64,000 bases of DNA from Palsa-1392 sp036493915 (GTDB taxonomy: Bacteria > Verrucomicrobiota > Verrucomicrobiia > Chthoniobacterales > UBA10450): contig DASXPA010000129.1 of assembly GCA_036493915.1 (NCBI GenBank), positions 1 to 64,000 of the forward strand, read 5' to 3'. Numbering within the stretch: the stretch's first letter is position 1; each line of letters starts with the position of its first letter. The position numbers were made by a program, and so were the translations under genes. Shown piece by piece: positions 1 through 8,008 of the stretch. Below the pieces are notes generated by a model that saw nothing but the letters and a program-made list of their open reading frames with translations, was not told where the DNA came from and did not search any database.

Positions 1-381
1 GCGATTTTCCTGTTCGAGTCGGCGGCTGCCGAGTGCGCGCGCGATCAACATCTCGACCTTGTCGAGATTTAGCGGCTTCGTCACGAAATCGTAGGCGCCA
101 CGCTTCATCGCCTCGACCGCGGTGTCGACCGAACCGTACGCCGTCATCATGATGCAAACCGGCGGATGCGGAAGCTTAAGCGCCCGCTCAATCAACTGCA
201 TCCCGTCCTCACCCCCAAGCCGGAGATCGGTCAGGAGCACATCGATCTGTTCGCGCTCCAGGACGTCGAGCGCGCCTGTGATGTCCGCGGCGACATAAGT
301 GTCGTAATTGTCGCCTAACAATGTCCGCAACCCATCGCGGGTGTGCTTTTCATCGTCAACGATGAGGACGGTGGGTTGCAT
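1..381 (-). CDS. Response regulator, receiver domain (partial, NtrC-like)
   Basis: The reading frame is open from an ATG at 381 to the left edge (127 codons), so the C-terminal part is outside the window. It encodes a receiver domain: an acidic pair in LIVDDEK, the phospho-acceptor Asp in LLTDLRLGG, a T-A pair in MMTAYGS, and the Lys in FVTKPL. The linker that follows (ALGSRRLEQENR) is typical of NtrC-type sigma-54 activators, but the AAA+ domain cannot be seen. It lies directly downstream of the histidine kinase at 778-1974, its likely partner, with a small S23-type gene in between. Confidence 0.85.
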   Translation of the reverse strand, partial: MQPTVLIVDDEKHTRDGLRTLLGDNYDTYVAADITGALDVLEREQIDVLLTDLRLGGEDGMQLIERALKLPHPPVCIMMTAYGSVDTAVEAMKRGAYDFVTKPLNLDKVEMLIARALGSRRLEQENR

Positions 382-386
382 GGGAA

Positions 387-797
387 AAGGATGAAGGCGG
401 AAGGATGAAAGGCCTAGCGGCGCCCTTTGATTTTTCGGGTCATTGTTACAAAGATCGCGATCAGCTCGTCGGCTTCGAACCGCAATGGCTGGACGCGAGT
501 GGATTTTATCGTGCCAGCATCGCCGAACAACTCCAGCCAGCGAACCGTCTCGTCTAGTTCCTGCAACGCGCCTTCGAGTTTTGGGATGAAATCAGCGCTC
601 AATTTTGCCCGACAAGCTTCGCGATAATGCGCAGCGACAGATGTGCCTGAACGAAGAAGCTGCCGGCCGAGCACGTGCGCGACATCTTCGTCTTTGGGAA
701 GCGCTTGGTAGAGTCGAATGATTCGAAGCGCGAAATCCTTCGTGCGCGAGCGCAGGTCACGAATCTTCTTTCCGCCTTCATCCTTCATCCTTCATCC
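387..797. repeat. 16-bp inverted repeat and heptad repeats bounding the S23 gene
   Basis: AAGGATGAAGGCGGAA at 387-402 is repeated as a perfect inverted copy at 770-785. Each end is built of 7-bp units. The right end has TTCCGCC then three TTCATCC at 770-797; the left end has GGATGAA, GGCGGAA, GGATGAA at 389-409. The repeats bracket the four-helix-bundle gene exactly. The right repeat supplies both the first codons of that gene and the last codons of the upstream kinase, so the unit looks inserted between the two genes of a two-component operon. Confidence 0.75.
414..788 (-). CDS. Four-helix-bundle protein (S23 / 23S rRNA intervening-sequence family)
   Basis: A 124-residue all-helical protein with family landmarks: RTKDFALRIIRLYQALP near the start, VLGRQLLRSGTSVAAHYREA in the middle (the conserved R-S-x-S-x-A-x-x-x-E-A pattern), and the E-T-x-x-W-L-E-L-F helix. 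Members were first found in 23S rRNA intervening sequences and resemble the Avd subunit of diversity-generating retroelements; their general function is unknown. It overlaps the end of the kinase gene and is framed by a 16-bp inverted repeat, and its first codons (MKDEGGK) come from the heptad repeat. I see no reverse transcriptase or rRNA nearby, so this is a free-standing copy. Confidence 0.85.
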   Translation of the reverse strand: MKDEGGKKIRDLRSRTKDFALRIIRLYQALPKDEDVAHVLGRQLLRSGTSVAAHYREACRAKLSADFIPKLEGALQELDETVRWLELFGDAGTIKSTRVQPLRFEADELIAIFVTMTRKIKGRR

Positions 798-1974
798 TTT
801 CCTTATCCGGCAGCATCCGCACACGCCGATCCACAAACGGCAGCCGAATAGTCAACGTCAGTCCTTTCCCTTCGCTGCTCTCGATCGCGATCTCGCCACC
901 GTGCTCGCGGATGATTCGCCTAACGATCAAAAGGCCGAGACCCGAGCCGCTCGATTTTGTTGTGAAATACGGCTCGAACACCCGGCTCAGGTTTTCCGCC
1001 GAAATCCCGCCGCCCGTGTCGGTGAAGCTGATCTTCACATGAGTGTCGTCACGATCGGTGCGAATGCGCAGGATGCCGCGGCGTTTCATCGCTTCGAAAC
1101 TGTTCTTGATCGCGTTGTAGAAGACCTGCTTCATCTGGTCGCGATCGAGCTGGAGCGGGGGCAGATCCGAGCGCAGCTCCGTTTCGACGACGATGTCCCG
1201 GTCTTTTATTTCCGGCTCGAAAAACCGGACCGTCTCCTCGATCAGCGCGTTGATATTTTCCGGATGAAGCTGCGGCTTCGACGGCCGGATGGCGCGCAGA
1301 AATTGCGTCACGATCGAGTCAAGCCGGTTAATCTCGGCGCGCGCGATGTCGATCGATTGCTGGAGTTCACGTTTATCCTGGGCCGCGGTCAGCTTGCGCA
1401 CTTTGCGCTCCATCAACTGCAAGTGGATGTGGAGCGAGTTGAGCGGATTGCCGATCTCGTGCGCTACGCCAGCGGCGAGCAAAGTGAGCGCTGAGATGCG
1501 TTCCGATTCGATCGTCTGCTCGGTTGAGCGCCGGCTCTCTGTGATGTCGCGCAGAATCATGGCGTGGCCGACGGTCTCCGATTCGTTAGGCGATTCGCCG
1601 TCTGTGCGCCGTTCGATCATCAGCGGGACGACGTAGAAATTGATGAAGCGATTCGTCGGATAATAAATCTCCATGTCGCGGCTAAGCGCAGCGTCCGATT
1701 GCGAGAGCGCCTGCCAATCGAGCCCGCGCACCCGTTCTTCAAGCCTTTTGCCCACTGAGCTGTCGCCATCGAGACCGAAAAGCTCACAGGCGGCATCGTT
1801 CAAATAAGTAATCCGCCCGCTCGCGTCGGTGACGATAATTCCTTCCTGGATGGAATTAAAAATCGTCTCAAGGAAGCCTTTTTCCTGGGCGAGGCGGAGG
1901 AGGTAATTCTGCACCTCCTCCGGTCCGACGCGGCCAAGGCGTTCAATCAATTTTTCAAGGAAACCGGATTTCAT
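778..1974 (-). CDS. PAS-domain sensor histidine kinase
   Basis: A soluble kinase of about 398 residues. A PAS domain starts near residue 33 (SIQEGIIVTDASG) and runs to about 150. The HisKA H-box has the phospho-accepting His172 in GVAHEIGNPLNS. The HATPase domain has an N-box (YNAIKNSFEAMK), G1 (DTGGGIS) and G2 (SSGSGLGLLIV). I start it at the ATG at 1974 (MKSGFLEK) because the longer frame to 2055 only translates a hairpin repeat. No membrane segment is seen, so the signal is probably cytoplasmic. It belongs with the NtrC-like regulator ending at the window edge. Its last codons (MKDEG) are heptad-repeat sequence overlapping the S23 gene, so the original C-terminus may have been replaced. 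Confidence 0.9.
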   Translation of the reverse strand: MKSGFLEKLIERLGRVGPEEVQNYLLRLAQEKGFLETIFNSIQEGIIVTDASGRITYLNDAACELFGLDGDSSVGKRLEERVRGLDWQALSQSDAALSRDMEIYYPTNRFINFYVVPLMIERRTDGESPNESETVGHAMILRDITESRRSTEQTIESERISALTLLAAGVAHEIGNPLNSLHIHLQLMERKVRKLTAAQDKRELQQSIDIARAEINRLDSIVTQFLRAIRPSKPQLHPENINALIEETVRFFEPEIKDRDIVVETELRSDLPPLQLDRDQMKQVFYNAIKNSFEAMKRRGILRIRTDRDDTHVKISFTDTGGGISAENLSRVFEPYFTTKSSGSGLGLLIVRRIIREHGGEIAIESSEGKGLTLTIRLPFVDRRVRMLPDKERMKDEG

Positions 1975-1981
1975 TGGTGGT

Positions 1982-2031
1982 GCGAGCTTCCAGCTTGCGT
2001 GGTGACAGCATCTCGCAAGCTGGAAGCTTGC
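1982..2031. repeat. 18-bp hairpin in a divergent intergenic region
   Basis: GCGAGCTTCCAGCTTGCG (1982-1999) faces a copy with one mismatch in inverted orientation (2014-2031) across a 14-nt loop. It fills the 70-bp space between two divergent start codons (1974 and 2045). It could be a REP-like element or affect expression of either gene; no T-run makes a simple terminator unlikely. Confidence 0.7.
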
Positions 2032-2044
2032 GCTACCTTCCGAC

Positions 2045-2659
2045 ATGACGCGCACCTTTCTTCTCTCGCCTGCCTATGCCGGCGGCCGGCGGGCGCAGAT
2101 GCTGCTGAGCGAGCGGGCCGACTTCGCGCTCGCGCGGCGGCTGCGCGACAGGGAAGCGGTCTCGTTAGGCGAAGTCTTCACTTTTCTGAGCGGCCTGTAT
2201 TTTAGAGGGAAGCTCGCTTACGCCAATGTTTTTGCGCAGCCGGATGTGTCGCGCGTGCTCGTCATCACGCCAACGCGTGGGCTCGTGGCCGCCGCGACAC
2301 TGGTCTCGTTAGGCGATCTGCGCGAATTTGCCGAGGTCGACATCGAGGAAAACGATCCGCGTTATCGCAAGCCGCTGGCGCGCGACCTGCGCCGGCTTGT
2401 TAGGCAACTGACTCCGGAATGCGAGGTCGTCCTCCTCGGCAGCATCGCGACGGGCAAGTATGTCGGCGTATTGCTTGAGCTCCTCGCGGAACGGGTGCTT
2501 TTCCCGGCGGATTTCGTTGGGCGCGGCGACATGAGCCGGGGCGGGCTGTTGTTGCGCTGCGCCGTCGATCGTGTGGAATTGAATTACATCCCGGTGAGCG
2601 GAGCGGTGCGAAAAGGGAAGAGACCGCCGAAACTGGAGCCGCGACGTTATGGAAGGTAA
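2045..2659 (+). CDS. Conserved hypothetical protein beside DNA ligase
   Basis: A 204-residue soluble protein with no signal peptide or membrane segment. The N-terminus (MTRTFLLSPAYAGGRRAQML) and a central stretch (VVLLGSIATGKYVG) look structured, but I recognise no named domain. The stop overlaps the start of the ATP-dependent DNA ligase by 11 bp, so the two are co-transcribed and probably co-translated, which hints at a nucleic-acid or repair role (inference). Three copies of the dispersed GTTAGGC motif lie within it. The start at 2045 is the first ATG after the hairpin. Confidence 0.7.
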   Translation: MTRTFLLSPAYAGGRRAQMLLSERADFALARRLRDREAVSLGEVFTFLSGLYFRGKLAYANVFAQPDVSRVLVITPTRGLVAAATLVSLGDLREFAEVDIEENDPRYRKPLARDLRRLVRQLTPECEVVLLGSIATGKYVGVLLELLAERVLFPADFVGRGDMSRGGLLLRCAVDRVELNYIPVSGAVRKGKRPPKLEPRRYGR

Positions 2660-3722
2660 GCTCCAACCCGTCTCGGCGGCGCGCGCCTTAGAAATGAGCC
2701 TTTCCATCAAACCACCGCTCCCGCCGATGGAAGCGCGCTCCGTTGATGAAATCCCCGCGGAAGACGGCTGGCAATACGAGCCGAAATGGGACGGCTTTCG
2801 CTGTCTCGCCTTCCGCGATGGCGCCGAAGTTTTCCTGCAATCGAAAGCCGGGCAGCCACTCGCGCGTTATTTCCCCGATGTCGTCGATTCATTAGGCAAA
2901 CTGAAGACGAAACACTTTGTCCTCGATGGCGAGCTGGTTGTTCCTCTCGGCGGCGCGCTCTCTTTTGATGAGCTGCAGTTGCGATTGCACCCCGCGGCCA
3001 GTCGGGTGCAAAAACTGGCGTCGGCCCATCCCGCGCTGTTTGTCGTTTTCGATCTGCTCGCGGGGACGGATGGCACATCGCTTCTCGAGGCGCAGTTGCC
3101 GAAACGCCGTGCCGCGCTCGAAGCTTTTGCCGCGAAGTTTTTTCCTAACGAAAAGCAAATCCGTCTCTCGCCCGCCACAACCGATCCACGCGAGGCGCAG
3201 AAGTGGTTTGCGAAAGTCGGCGGCGATCTCGACGGGATCATCGCGAAACGGTGCGATTGCGCCTATGCCGCAGGCGAGCGCACCGCGATGGTGAAGATCA
3301 AACAAATTCGGACGGTCGATTGCGTGGTCGGCGGGTTTCGCTACGCAAGCAGCGGGCGCATCATCGGGTCGTTGCTCCTCGGGCTTTATGATCATGAGGA
3401 CCTGCTCCATCACATCGGCTTCAGTTCCGCTTTCAAAGCGAGCGAAAAGAAGAGCCTAACGAAAAAGTTCGAAGCGCTGAAGAAGCCGCCGGGGTTTACC
3501 GGCAACGCGCCCGGCGGACCGAGTCGTTGGAGTACAGAACGGAGCGGCGAATGGGAGCCGGTGGATCCAAAGATCGTGGTTGAGGTGACTTACGATCACT
3601 TCACCGGCGGACGGTTTCGGCACGGCACTAAGATCGTTCGCTGGCGCAACGACAAGGCGCCGCGGCAATGCACGCTCGAGCAGGTGGCGCAGCGCGAAGG
3701 GAAAAGTCTGGCGCTCTTGTAA
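2649..3722 (+). CDS. ATP-dependent DNA ligase (LigC / LigD ligase-domain type)
   Basis: This enzyme seals nicks using ATP and forms a lysyl-AMP intermediate. Motif I is YEPKWDGFR with the nucleophilic Lys about 40 residues from the start. Further motifs are FVLDGELVV (III), FVVFDLL (IIIa), DGIIAKR (IV) and MVKIKQIRTVDCVV (V). The OB-fold domain follows from about residue 235 to the end (R-W-R-N-D-K). At 357 residues it matches stand-alone LigC-type ligases. No polymerase or nuclease domain of full LigD is fused and no Ku gene is nearby, so a link to end joining is unproven. Alternative start: MSLSIKPPLPPME at 2694. Confidence 0.9.
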   Translation: MEGKLQPVSAARALEMSLSIKPPLPPMEARSVDEIPAEDGWQYEPKWDGFRCLAFRDGAEVFLQSKAGQPLARYFPDVVDSLGKLKTKHFVLDGELVVPLGGALSFDELQLRLHPAASRVQKLASAHPALFVVFDLLAGTDGTSLLEAQLPKRRAALEAFAAKFFPNEKQIRLSPATTDPREAQKWFAKVGGDLDGIIAKRCDCAYAAGERTAMVKIKQIRTVDCVVGGFRYASSGRIIGSLLLGLYDHEDLLHHIGFSSAFKASEKKSLTKKFEALKKPPGFTGNAPGGPSRWSTERSGEWEPVDPKIVVEVTYDHFTGGRFRHGTKIVRWRNDKAPRQCTLEQVAQREGKSLALL

Positions 3723-3771
3723 CTCAGGCTTCTAGCATGTTCGCCCTGTTGATGCAGCCAGGATGCCTGTG

Positions 3772-4947
3772 CTACTGCCAGGTAGGCTCAGTGATCTTTC
3801 CAAGGCCGCCGAGAACTTCGGTCTTCCGGCTGTTCACGGTGTCGACCATGTAGAGTGTGCCGCCTTCCGTGAAAATGAGATGGCGCGAATCCCGTCCCCA
3901 GGCCGGATCTTCTCCCGTCCCGACAACCCGTTTGCCGCCGCCCGCGAGATCCAGCACGACGACTTGGAATTCACCGCCCGAACGCACATTGAACGCCACT
4001 TTCTTCCCATCCGGCGACCAACTCGGCTCGGTGCAGTAGCCGTAGCCGGTCGCAATCTGGTGGCCCGAGCCGCCGCTCGCGGAAATGCGATAGAGTTGCG
4101 GCCCGCCCCCGCCATCGAACGAGTAGATAATTTCCGAGCCGTCCGGCGACCAGGTCGGCCCAGACTCGACGCCGCGGGTGTGCGTCAAACGCTCCGCGCC
4201 GCCGCCGTTCGCGCTCACGGTGTAGAGCTCGGGGTTGCCATCTTTGCTGATCGTTAGGGCGATCCGGTTGCCGTTAGGCGAAAAGGCCGCGCCGCTGTTC
4301 GTGCCGGGGTAATTGACGATCCGATTGCGCGCGCCGCTCCCGAGATCGATCACGTAAACATCCGCATAGCCGCTCTGGTAGCCGGTGTAGGCGATCCGGC
4401 TGCCGTCCGGGCTGAGCGACGGGTGGACGCTGATGACGTTGTCGTGTGTGATTTGTCTGACGCTCGTCCCGTCGTAGTCGGCGACGTAAACTTCCTTGTG
4501 GCCGCTGCGCGTGGCGATGAAGGCAATTTTGCTCCCGGCGAGTCCCTTGGTCCCGGTGAGTGTTTCGACGATGTCGTTGGCAAACTGGTGCGCATTGGAG
4601 CGCGTCGGGCCGTTGTAGATTTTGGAAAGAACGGTGCTGCCGCTGTGATCCACGACCTCGCCCTTCAAGCTGCCGCCCGTGGTCTGACCGCTCACGGTAT
4701 AGGAAGTGTTCGTGCTGCCGAGATTGAAGAGGCCGGTGATGGTCAGGTCTTTTGTCACAATGTCAGTTGCAGTTTCCCCTTCCCCGCCGGTAATGCCGGC
4801 GATCTTCAGGTTGATACGATCGCCTTTGCTCACCGTGATCGTAGGCACGTCCTTAGCGGCCAGCGCGGCGGCGTTCGTTAGGCAAAGAAGCAGCCCGCCC
4901 GCGAGGCAATGGGCGAGAGGCCATTGGAAGTTAAAAAGTTTCATCAT
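3772..4947 (-). CDS. tolB: TolB periplasmic beta-propeller of the Tol-Pal system
   Basis: A 391-residue exported protein. The signal peptide (about 1-31) ends in ALAAKD. An N-terminal alpha/beta domain follows (about 35-140), then a six-bladed propeller of WD40-like PD40 repeats with signature phrases such as HPSLSPDGSRIAYTG, AAFSPNGNRIA, PTWSPDGSEIIYS and PSWSPDGKKVAFN. TolB links TolA and Pal and helps keep the outer membrane attached during division. It is the last gene of tolQ-tolR-tolA-tolB and overlaps tolA by 4 bp (ATGA). No pal gene follows, which is unusual compared with proteobacterial tol operons. Confidence 0.93.
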   Translation of the reverse strand: MMKLFNFQWPLAHCLAGGLLLCLTNAAALAAKDVPTITVSKGDRINLKIAGITGGEGETATDIVTKDLTITGLFNLGSTNTSYTVSGQTTGGSLKGEVVDHSGSTVLSKIYNGPTRSNAHQFANDIVETLTGTKGLAGSKIAFIATRSGHKEVYVADYDGTSVRQITHDNVISVHPSLSPDGSRIAYTGYQSGYADVYVIDLGSGARNRIVNYPGTNSGAAFSPNGNRIALTISKDGNPELYTVSANGGGAERLTHTRGVESGPTWSPDGSEIIYSFDGGGGPQLYRISASGGSGHQIATGYGYCTEPSWSPDGKKVAFNVRSGGEFQVVVLDLAGGGKRVVGTGEDPAWGRDSRHLIFTEGGTLYMVDTVNSRKTEVLGGLGKITEPTWQ

Positions 4948-5861
4948 TGTTCGGCGTTAAACTCGAAGTTGATCTGGACGTCATAATAATCGTCGCCCAG
5001 GCCAGAAGGCAAAGGGTCGACCCGTTTCACGCGTGCGCCAACCGCTTCGACCGACTCGTCCACGACCACGTTGCCCGACGGTCTAACGATCGTGAAATCG
5101 GAAACGCGCCCATCTTTTTGAATGCGGATCTTGACGAGCACGGAGAGCTTCGCGCCCGACGCGACCACCGTGTGAGGCTGCACCCATTCGCTGTAAAAAC
5201 GGTCGTGGAGCATGTTGCCATACCAGCCGAACTCAGAGGCGCCGCCTGCGCCTTCGCCATGACCTCCGGAACCGCCGTTGCCTTTCTCGGTCTTCTCGCC
5301 GCCACTCTTTTTGCCAGTAGATTCTTTTTCGGCTTCTTCGTCTGATTTTTCGGCGGTGGCTGCTTTTTCTTTTTTCTCCAAAGCCGCTTTTGCGAGCTCC
5401 TTTTTCTTCGCAATTTCTTTCTCTTTCGCTTCCTCTTCCTTTTCCGGAGTCGGCTTTGGTTTCGCAGTTTTCTTCTTCTTCTTTGGAGTCGGCTTCGGTT
5501 TCGGAGTCGGTCTCTGCGTGTGCCTCGGCGTTGGCCTCGCCGTGGCCGTCGGAGTCGGCGTGGAAGAAGGCGTCGGCGAAGGGATTTCGATTTCGCTTTT
5601 CGCCGTCGGCGCGACCTCCGGGGTCGCCTCTTCTTTTGCTTCCTCGGGCGTTTCGGCCGGCGTTGCTTCGGGCGTTTCTGGCACGACGGGTTCTTCCGCA
5701 CTCGCCGCACCGCTGGCCGCGCCCGCACCGCCATCGATCCAGACAACGTCTTTCGGGACGCGCTTCGGGGTGTAACTCCACCAAAGCAGGCCGAGGAGGA
5801 CCACCAAGTGGACGAGCCCGACGATCGTGACGTTGCGCCAGAAACGCGCGTCGCGGGTCAT
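4944..5861 (-). CDS. tolA: TolA/TonB-family energy transducer
   Basis: A 305-residue bitopic inner-membrane protein. A single membrane helix lies near residues 10-30 (VGLVHLVVLLGLLWWS). A long periplasm-spanning region follows, first Pro/Thr-rich and then Lys/Glu/Ala-rich (about 50-200). A TonB/TolA-type C-terminal domain (about 210-305) contains the SVLVKIRIQKDGRVSDF strand and the VDESVEAVGARVKRV helix. It transmits proton-motive force from TolQR to TolB and Pal. It overlaps both neighbours by 4 bp. The low-complexity centre gives several long spurious antisense frames. TonB is the alternative name; the tolB context favours TolA. Confidence 0.85.
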   Translation of the reverse strand: MTRDARFWRNVTIVGLVHLVVLLGLLWWSYTPKRVPKDVVWIDGGAGAASGAASAEEPVVPETPEATPAETPEEAKEEATPEVAPTAKSEIEIPSPTPSSTPTPTATARPTPRHTQRPTPKPKPTPKKKKKTAKPKPTPEKEEEAKEKEIAKKKELAKAALEKKEKAATAEKSDEEAEKESTGKKSGGEKTEKGNGGSGGHGEGAGGASEFGWYGNMLHDRFYSEWVQPHTVVASGAKLSVLVKIRIQKDGRVSDFTIVRPSGNVVVDESVEAVGARVKRVDPLPSGLGDDYYDVQINFEFNAEQ

Positions 5862-6280
5862 CGCGGCTGCGACTCGGCCTGCGTCGCGATCCCGACCTTC
5901 GTGATTTCGGCCCGCTGCAACGCGTCCATCAGACTAACGAGTCTCTGCACCGGCAGATCGCGATCCGGCCGAATGACAACGGCGACATCCGGATCGGCCT
6001 GTTTCAGTTCCGCGAGGCGCGCGGCCAACTCCTCCGGGGCGACCACCACTTCATTCAGCCTAACGATTTCGTTGCGATCGATCGAGAGCGTTTGCACGGC
6101 GGCGGGATTGATCGGCGCGTTTGTCGTTCCGCTCGAGGGAATGATGAGCGACTTGCTGTTCTCCATCAGCGGCGTCGTGATCATGAAAATGATGAGGAGG
6201 ACGAAGGCGAGATCGAGCAGCGGAGTGATGTTGATCTCCGAGAGGGTCGTTAGGCTGGTGCGGCTGGAGTAACGGCGCAT
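5858..6280 (-). CDS. tolR: TolR/ExbD proton-channel subunit
   Basis: A 140-residue protein with one membrane helix near residues 18-40. The conserved Asp sits in PLLDLAFVLLIIFMITTP, the residue that carries protons between TolQ and TolR helices in this family. The periplasmic domain includes DPDVAVVIRPDRDLPVQ. It follows tolQ after a 134-bp gap that is nearly filled by a 30-bp inverted repeat, and overlaps tolA by 4 bp. Confidence 0.92.
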   Translation of the reverse strand: MRRYSSRTSLTTLSEINITPLLDLAFVLLIIFMITTPLMENSKSLIIPSSGTTNAPINPAAVQTLSIDRNEIVRLNEVVVAPEELAARLAELKQADPDVAVVIRPDRDLPVQRLVSLMDALQRAEITKVGIATQAESQPR

Positions 6281-6282
6281 GG

Positions 6283-6406
6283 ATCGCTAAGGAAAGCAGG
6301 AAAGCAGGAAAATTGTTGGAACAGGGTTTTGATCCCCAGGAAAAAGCCGAAGGCAGAAAACTCGTCGGAACAAATCTTTTCCTGCATTCCTGCTTTCCTT
6401 AGCGAT
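6283..6406. repeat. 30-bp inverted repeat inside the tol operon
   Basis: Positions 6283-6312 and 6377-6406 are inverted copies matching at 29 of 30 bases, separated by a 64-nt spacer. The left arm begins ATCGCTAAGGAAAGCAGGAA and contains tandem GGAAAGCA units. The element fills the tolQ-tolR gap and is much longer than an ordinary attenuator stem. It could be a small non-autonomous element or a stable mRNA hairpin that sets tolR levels relative to tolQ. Confidence 0.85.
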
Positions 6407-6414
6407 TCTGCCTT

Positions 6415-7179
6415 TCATCTCCGGAAATCCGAAATGCGACTGCCGTGTTCGACGTATTTGTGCTCAAACTCAGAGGCGAGTTCGGCGGCGAAGTTGTCCA
6501 TTTCCACGACCATCCCGCGGATGCTGGTAACGAGAAAGTTGTAGCCAAACATCGCCGGGATCGCGACGCAGAGCGCGGTCACGGTCGTGATGAGCGCGCC
6601 GGAAACGCCGGGAGCCATTGCGGCGAGATTGGCCGCGCCCGCTTCGGCCACGCCGGTGAAAGTATCCATCACGCCCCAGACCGTTCCTAATAGTCCCAAA
6701 AAGGGCGCGCCGCTCACCGCCGTCGCGAGCAGGATCATTTGTGATTCGAGCTTGAGGGCGGTCTCGCCGACGGCGCGCTCCATCGCGGCGTTGACCGCAT
6801 GCATTTGCGCGGGCGTGATTTTGTCTGCGATTTCGAGCCGGGCGCGAAAAGTTTCGTCAATCTCGGACGAGCCGAGCAGGTGAAAGGTCAGCTCCTCGCA
6901 GCCCGCGCGATAGACATTGAAAATCGGCGAACCAGGAAAGCGCACGCTCGATTCAAACAAGCGCAGTGGCTGCCGGTCCTGCCGAAAGGCGGCGAGAAAA
7001 CGATCGGTCTGTTTCCGCGCAAATTGCACGACGCGCATCTTCGTTACCATCACCGACCAGCTAAAAATCGAGCCGATGCAGAGACAGCCCAAGACAAGTT
7101 TGCCCGCGATCGTGGCGTGGTTGAACGAAAAGACGAGCCCGCCCGCCGCAAGGAAGTCGGAAGAAAACAGGTCCGTCAT
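6415..7179 (-). CDS. tolQ: TolQ/ExbB proton-channel subunit (MotA/TolQ family)
   Basis: A 254-residue inner-membrane protein with three predicted membrane segments: near 18-45, then two in the C-terminal half (LLATAVSGAPFLGLLGTVWG and VSGALITTVTALCVAIPAMFGYN). The G-L-L-G-T-V-W-G and A-L-x-T-T-x-x-x-L-x-x-A-I-P motifs are family hallmarks. With TolR it forms the proton-driven motor of the Tol system. It is the first gene of the operon. Confidence 0.92.
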   Translation of the reverse strand: MTDLFSSDFLAAGGLVFSFNHATIAGKLVLGCLCIGSIFSWSVMVTKMRVVQFARKQTDRFLAAFRQDRQPLRLFESSVRFPGSPIFNVYRAGCEELTFHLLGSSEIDETFRARLEIADKITPAQMHAVNAAMERAVGETALKLESQMILLATAVSGAPFLGLLGTVWGVMDTFTGVAEAGAANLAAMAPGVSGALITTVTALCVAIPAMFGYNFLVTSIRGMVVEMDNFAAELASEFEHKYVEHGSRISDFRR

Positions 7180-7391
7180 CCTACGTTTAGGTATAGCGGA
7201 ACTCGGGCGAAACGAAAGGGCGGTTGTGCTTCGCGCGCGGAGCGCCAGTGGGGCAGGTCTCGCTCAAGCCCTTGCCGCGCTGAGCGTGTAGTGGTGAAAA
7301 CGTCGGTGCTGTCGTCACGCCGGTTCCAAGTGCCATCGAGGCAGACGACAAGGCGCCGCTTCCTTTGAGGTGAGGAGGTGGCGGCATCCAT
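7176..7391 (-). pseudogene. Remnant of a DUF2235-type hydrolase
   Basis: The first 38 codons give RKRRLVVCLDGTWNRRDD followed by S-T-D-V-F, the start of DUF2235 alpha/beta hydrolases (family pattern: VV-C-DGTWN then T-N-V). Homology stops after about residue 38 and the frame then wanders to a stop; a full protein would be some ten times longer. The fragment sits just outside the left end of the IS-like element at 7412, so the gene was probably cut during insertion or later deletion. I treat it as dead. Confidence 0.6.
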
Positions 7392-7411
7392 CGGGGCGGT
7401 GGCTCAGGCTA

Positions 7412-7772
7412 GAGCCTGTCATGCACTTTTGAGAAAAAAAGCTGTACTGACTGGTTCTAAATTCACCGAGAGAAAGGGGGGAATTATTCTAAACGCTACC
7501 ACATTTAGCGCTTGTACTTCCCCCCCCGATGGGGTGGAAAGCTTGGGATGCACAGAAAACATGAGGCACCAAGACGATTTCGCGAGCGATGTTAGCGATG
7601 AAGAGTGGGCATTTTTGTGCGCCTTGTCGGGCGCTGATGAAAGAGGACGCTTCGCAGCGTGACTACAAGATGCGCGGGCTCTTCAATACGCCCTCGCTGG
7701 CAGGACTCCGCCGGCTGCCTTTCCTTACTCTGATGCTTAGTTCCATCTTCCATCAAAGTGCATGACAGGCTC
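7412..7772 (+). mobile_element. Decayed IS5-family element with 18-bp terminal inverted repeats
   Basis: GAGCCTGTCATGCACTTT (7412-7429) and its perfect inverse (7755-7772) bound a 361-bp unit flanked by TA on both sides (7410-7411 and 7773-7774). This fits the short target duplication within a C-TA-A/G context seen in some IS5 groups. Only the N-terminal part of a transposase remains inside. The interior is AT-richer than the surroundings and holds homopolymer runs of G and C near 7478 and 7520. It is too small to be autonomous. Confidence 0.85.
7561..7766 (+). pseudogene. IS5-family transposase N-terminal fragment, frameshifted
   Basis: From the ATG at 7561 the frame reads MRHQDDFASDVSDEEWAFL, the usual start of IS5-type transposases (S-D-x-S-D-x-E-W). 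It runs out of frame near 7635. The next frame continues with LMKEDASQRDYKMRGLFNT, matching the same family a few residues further on. The DDE catalytic domain is absent because the element is truncated before its right inverted repeat. Confidence 0.8.
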
Positions 7773-8008
7773 TAATGGCGACGTTGCACCGACGCTTCCG
7801 GGGAAAGTCCAGCCTGCTAATCAATAGCGACCAGAGATCGCAGGCTCAAACGAAACTAATCCTGATTGCGAAACTCCTAGACGTCGCGCCACCTGTTACA
7901 GCTCGCCTAACAAATCCCGGTCGCGACCGGACGGCCGAGGCGATTCGCCCCGGCGCGCCCGGCGGTCGCGCCCTATCAGAATCGCCGCGGCAATCAGGAG
8001 CGGTTTAA
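7773..8008. other. Intergenic stretch without a recognisable gene
   Basis: Between the IS element and the 3' end of the giant secreted-protein gene I see no convincing reading frame. One imperfect copy of the dispersed motif (GCCTAACAA) lies near 7903. The stretch from 7910 to 7990 is GC-rich with short palindromic runs around GGTCGCGACC. Confidence 0.5.

Noticed and set aside
5027..5746. Long Arg/Lys-rich frames across tolA
   Set aside because: They mirror the low-complexity Lys/Pro/Glu linker of TolA in other frames.
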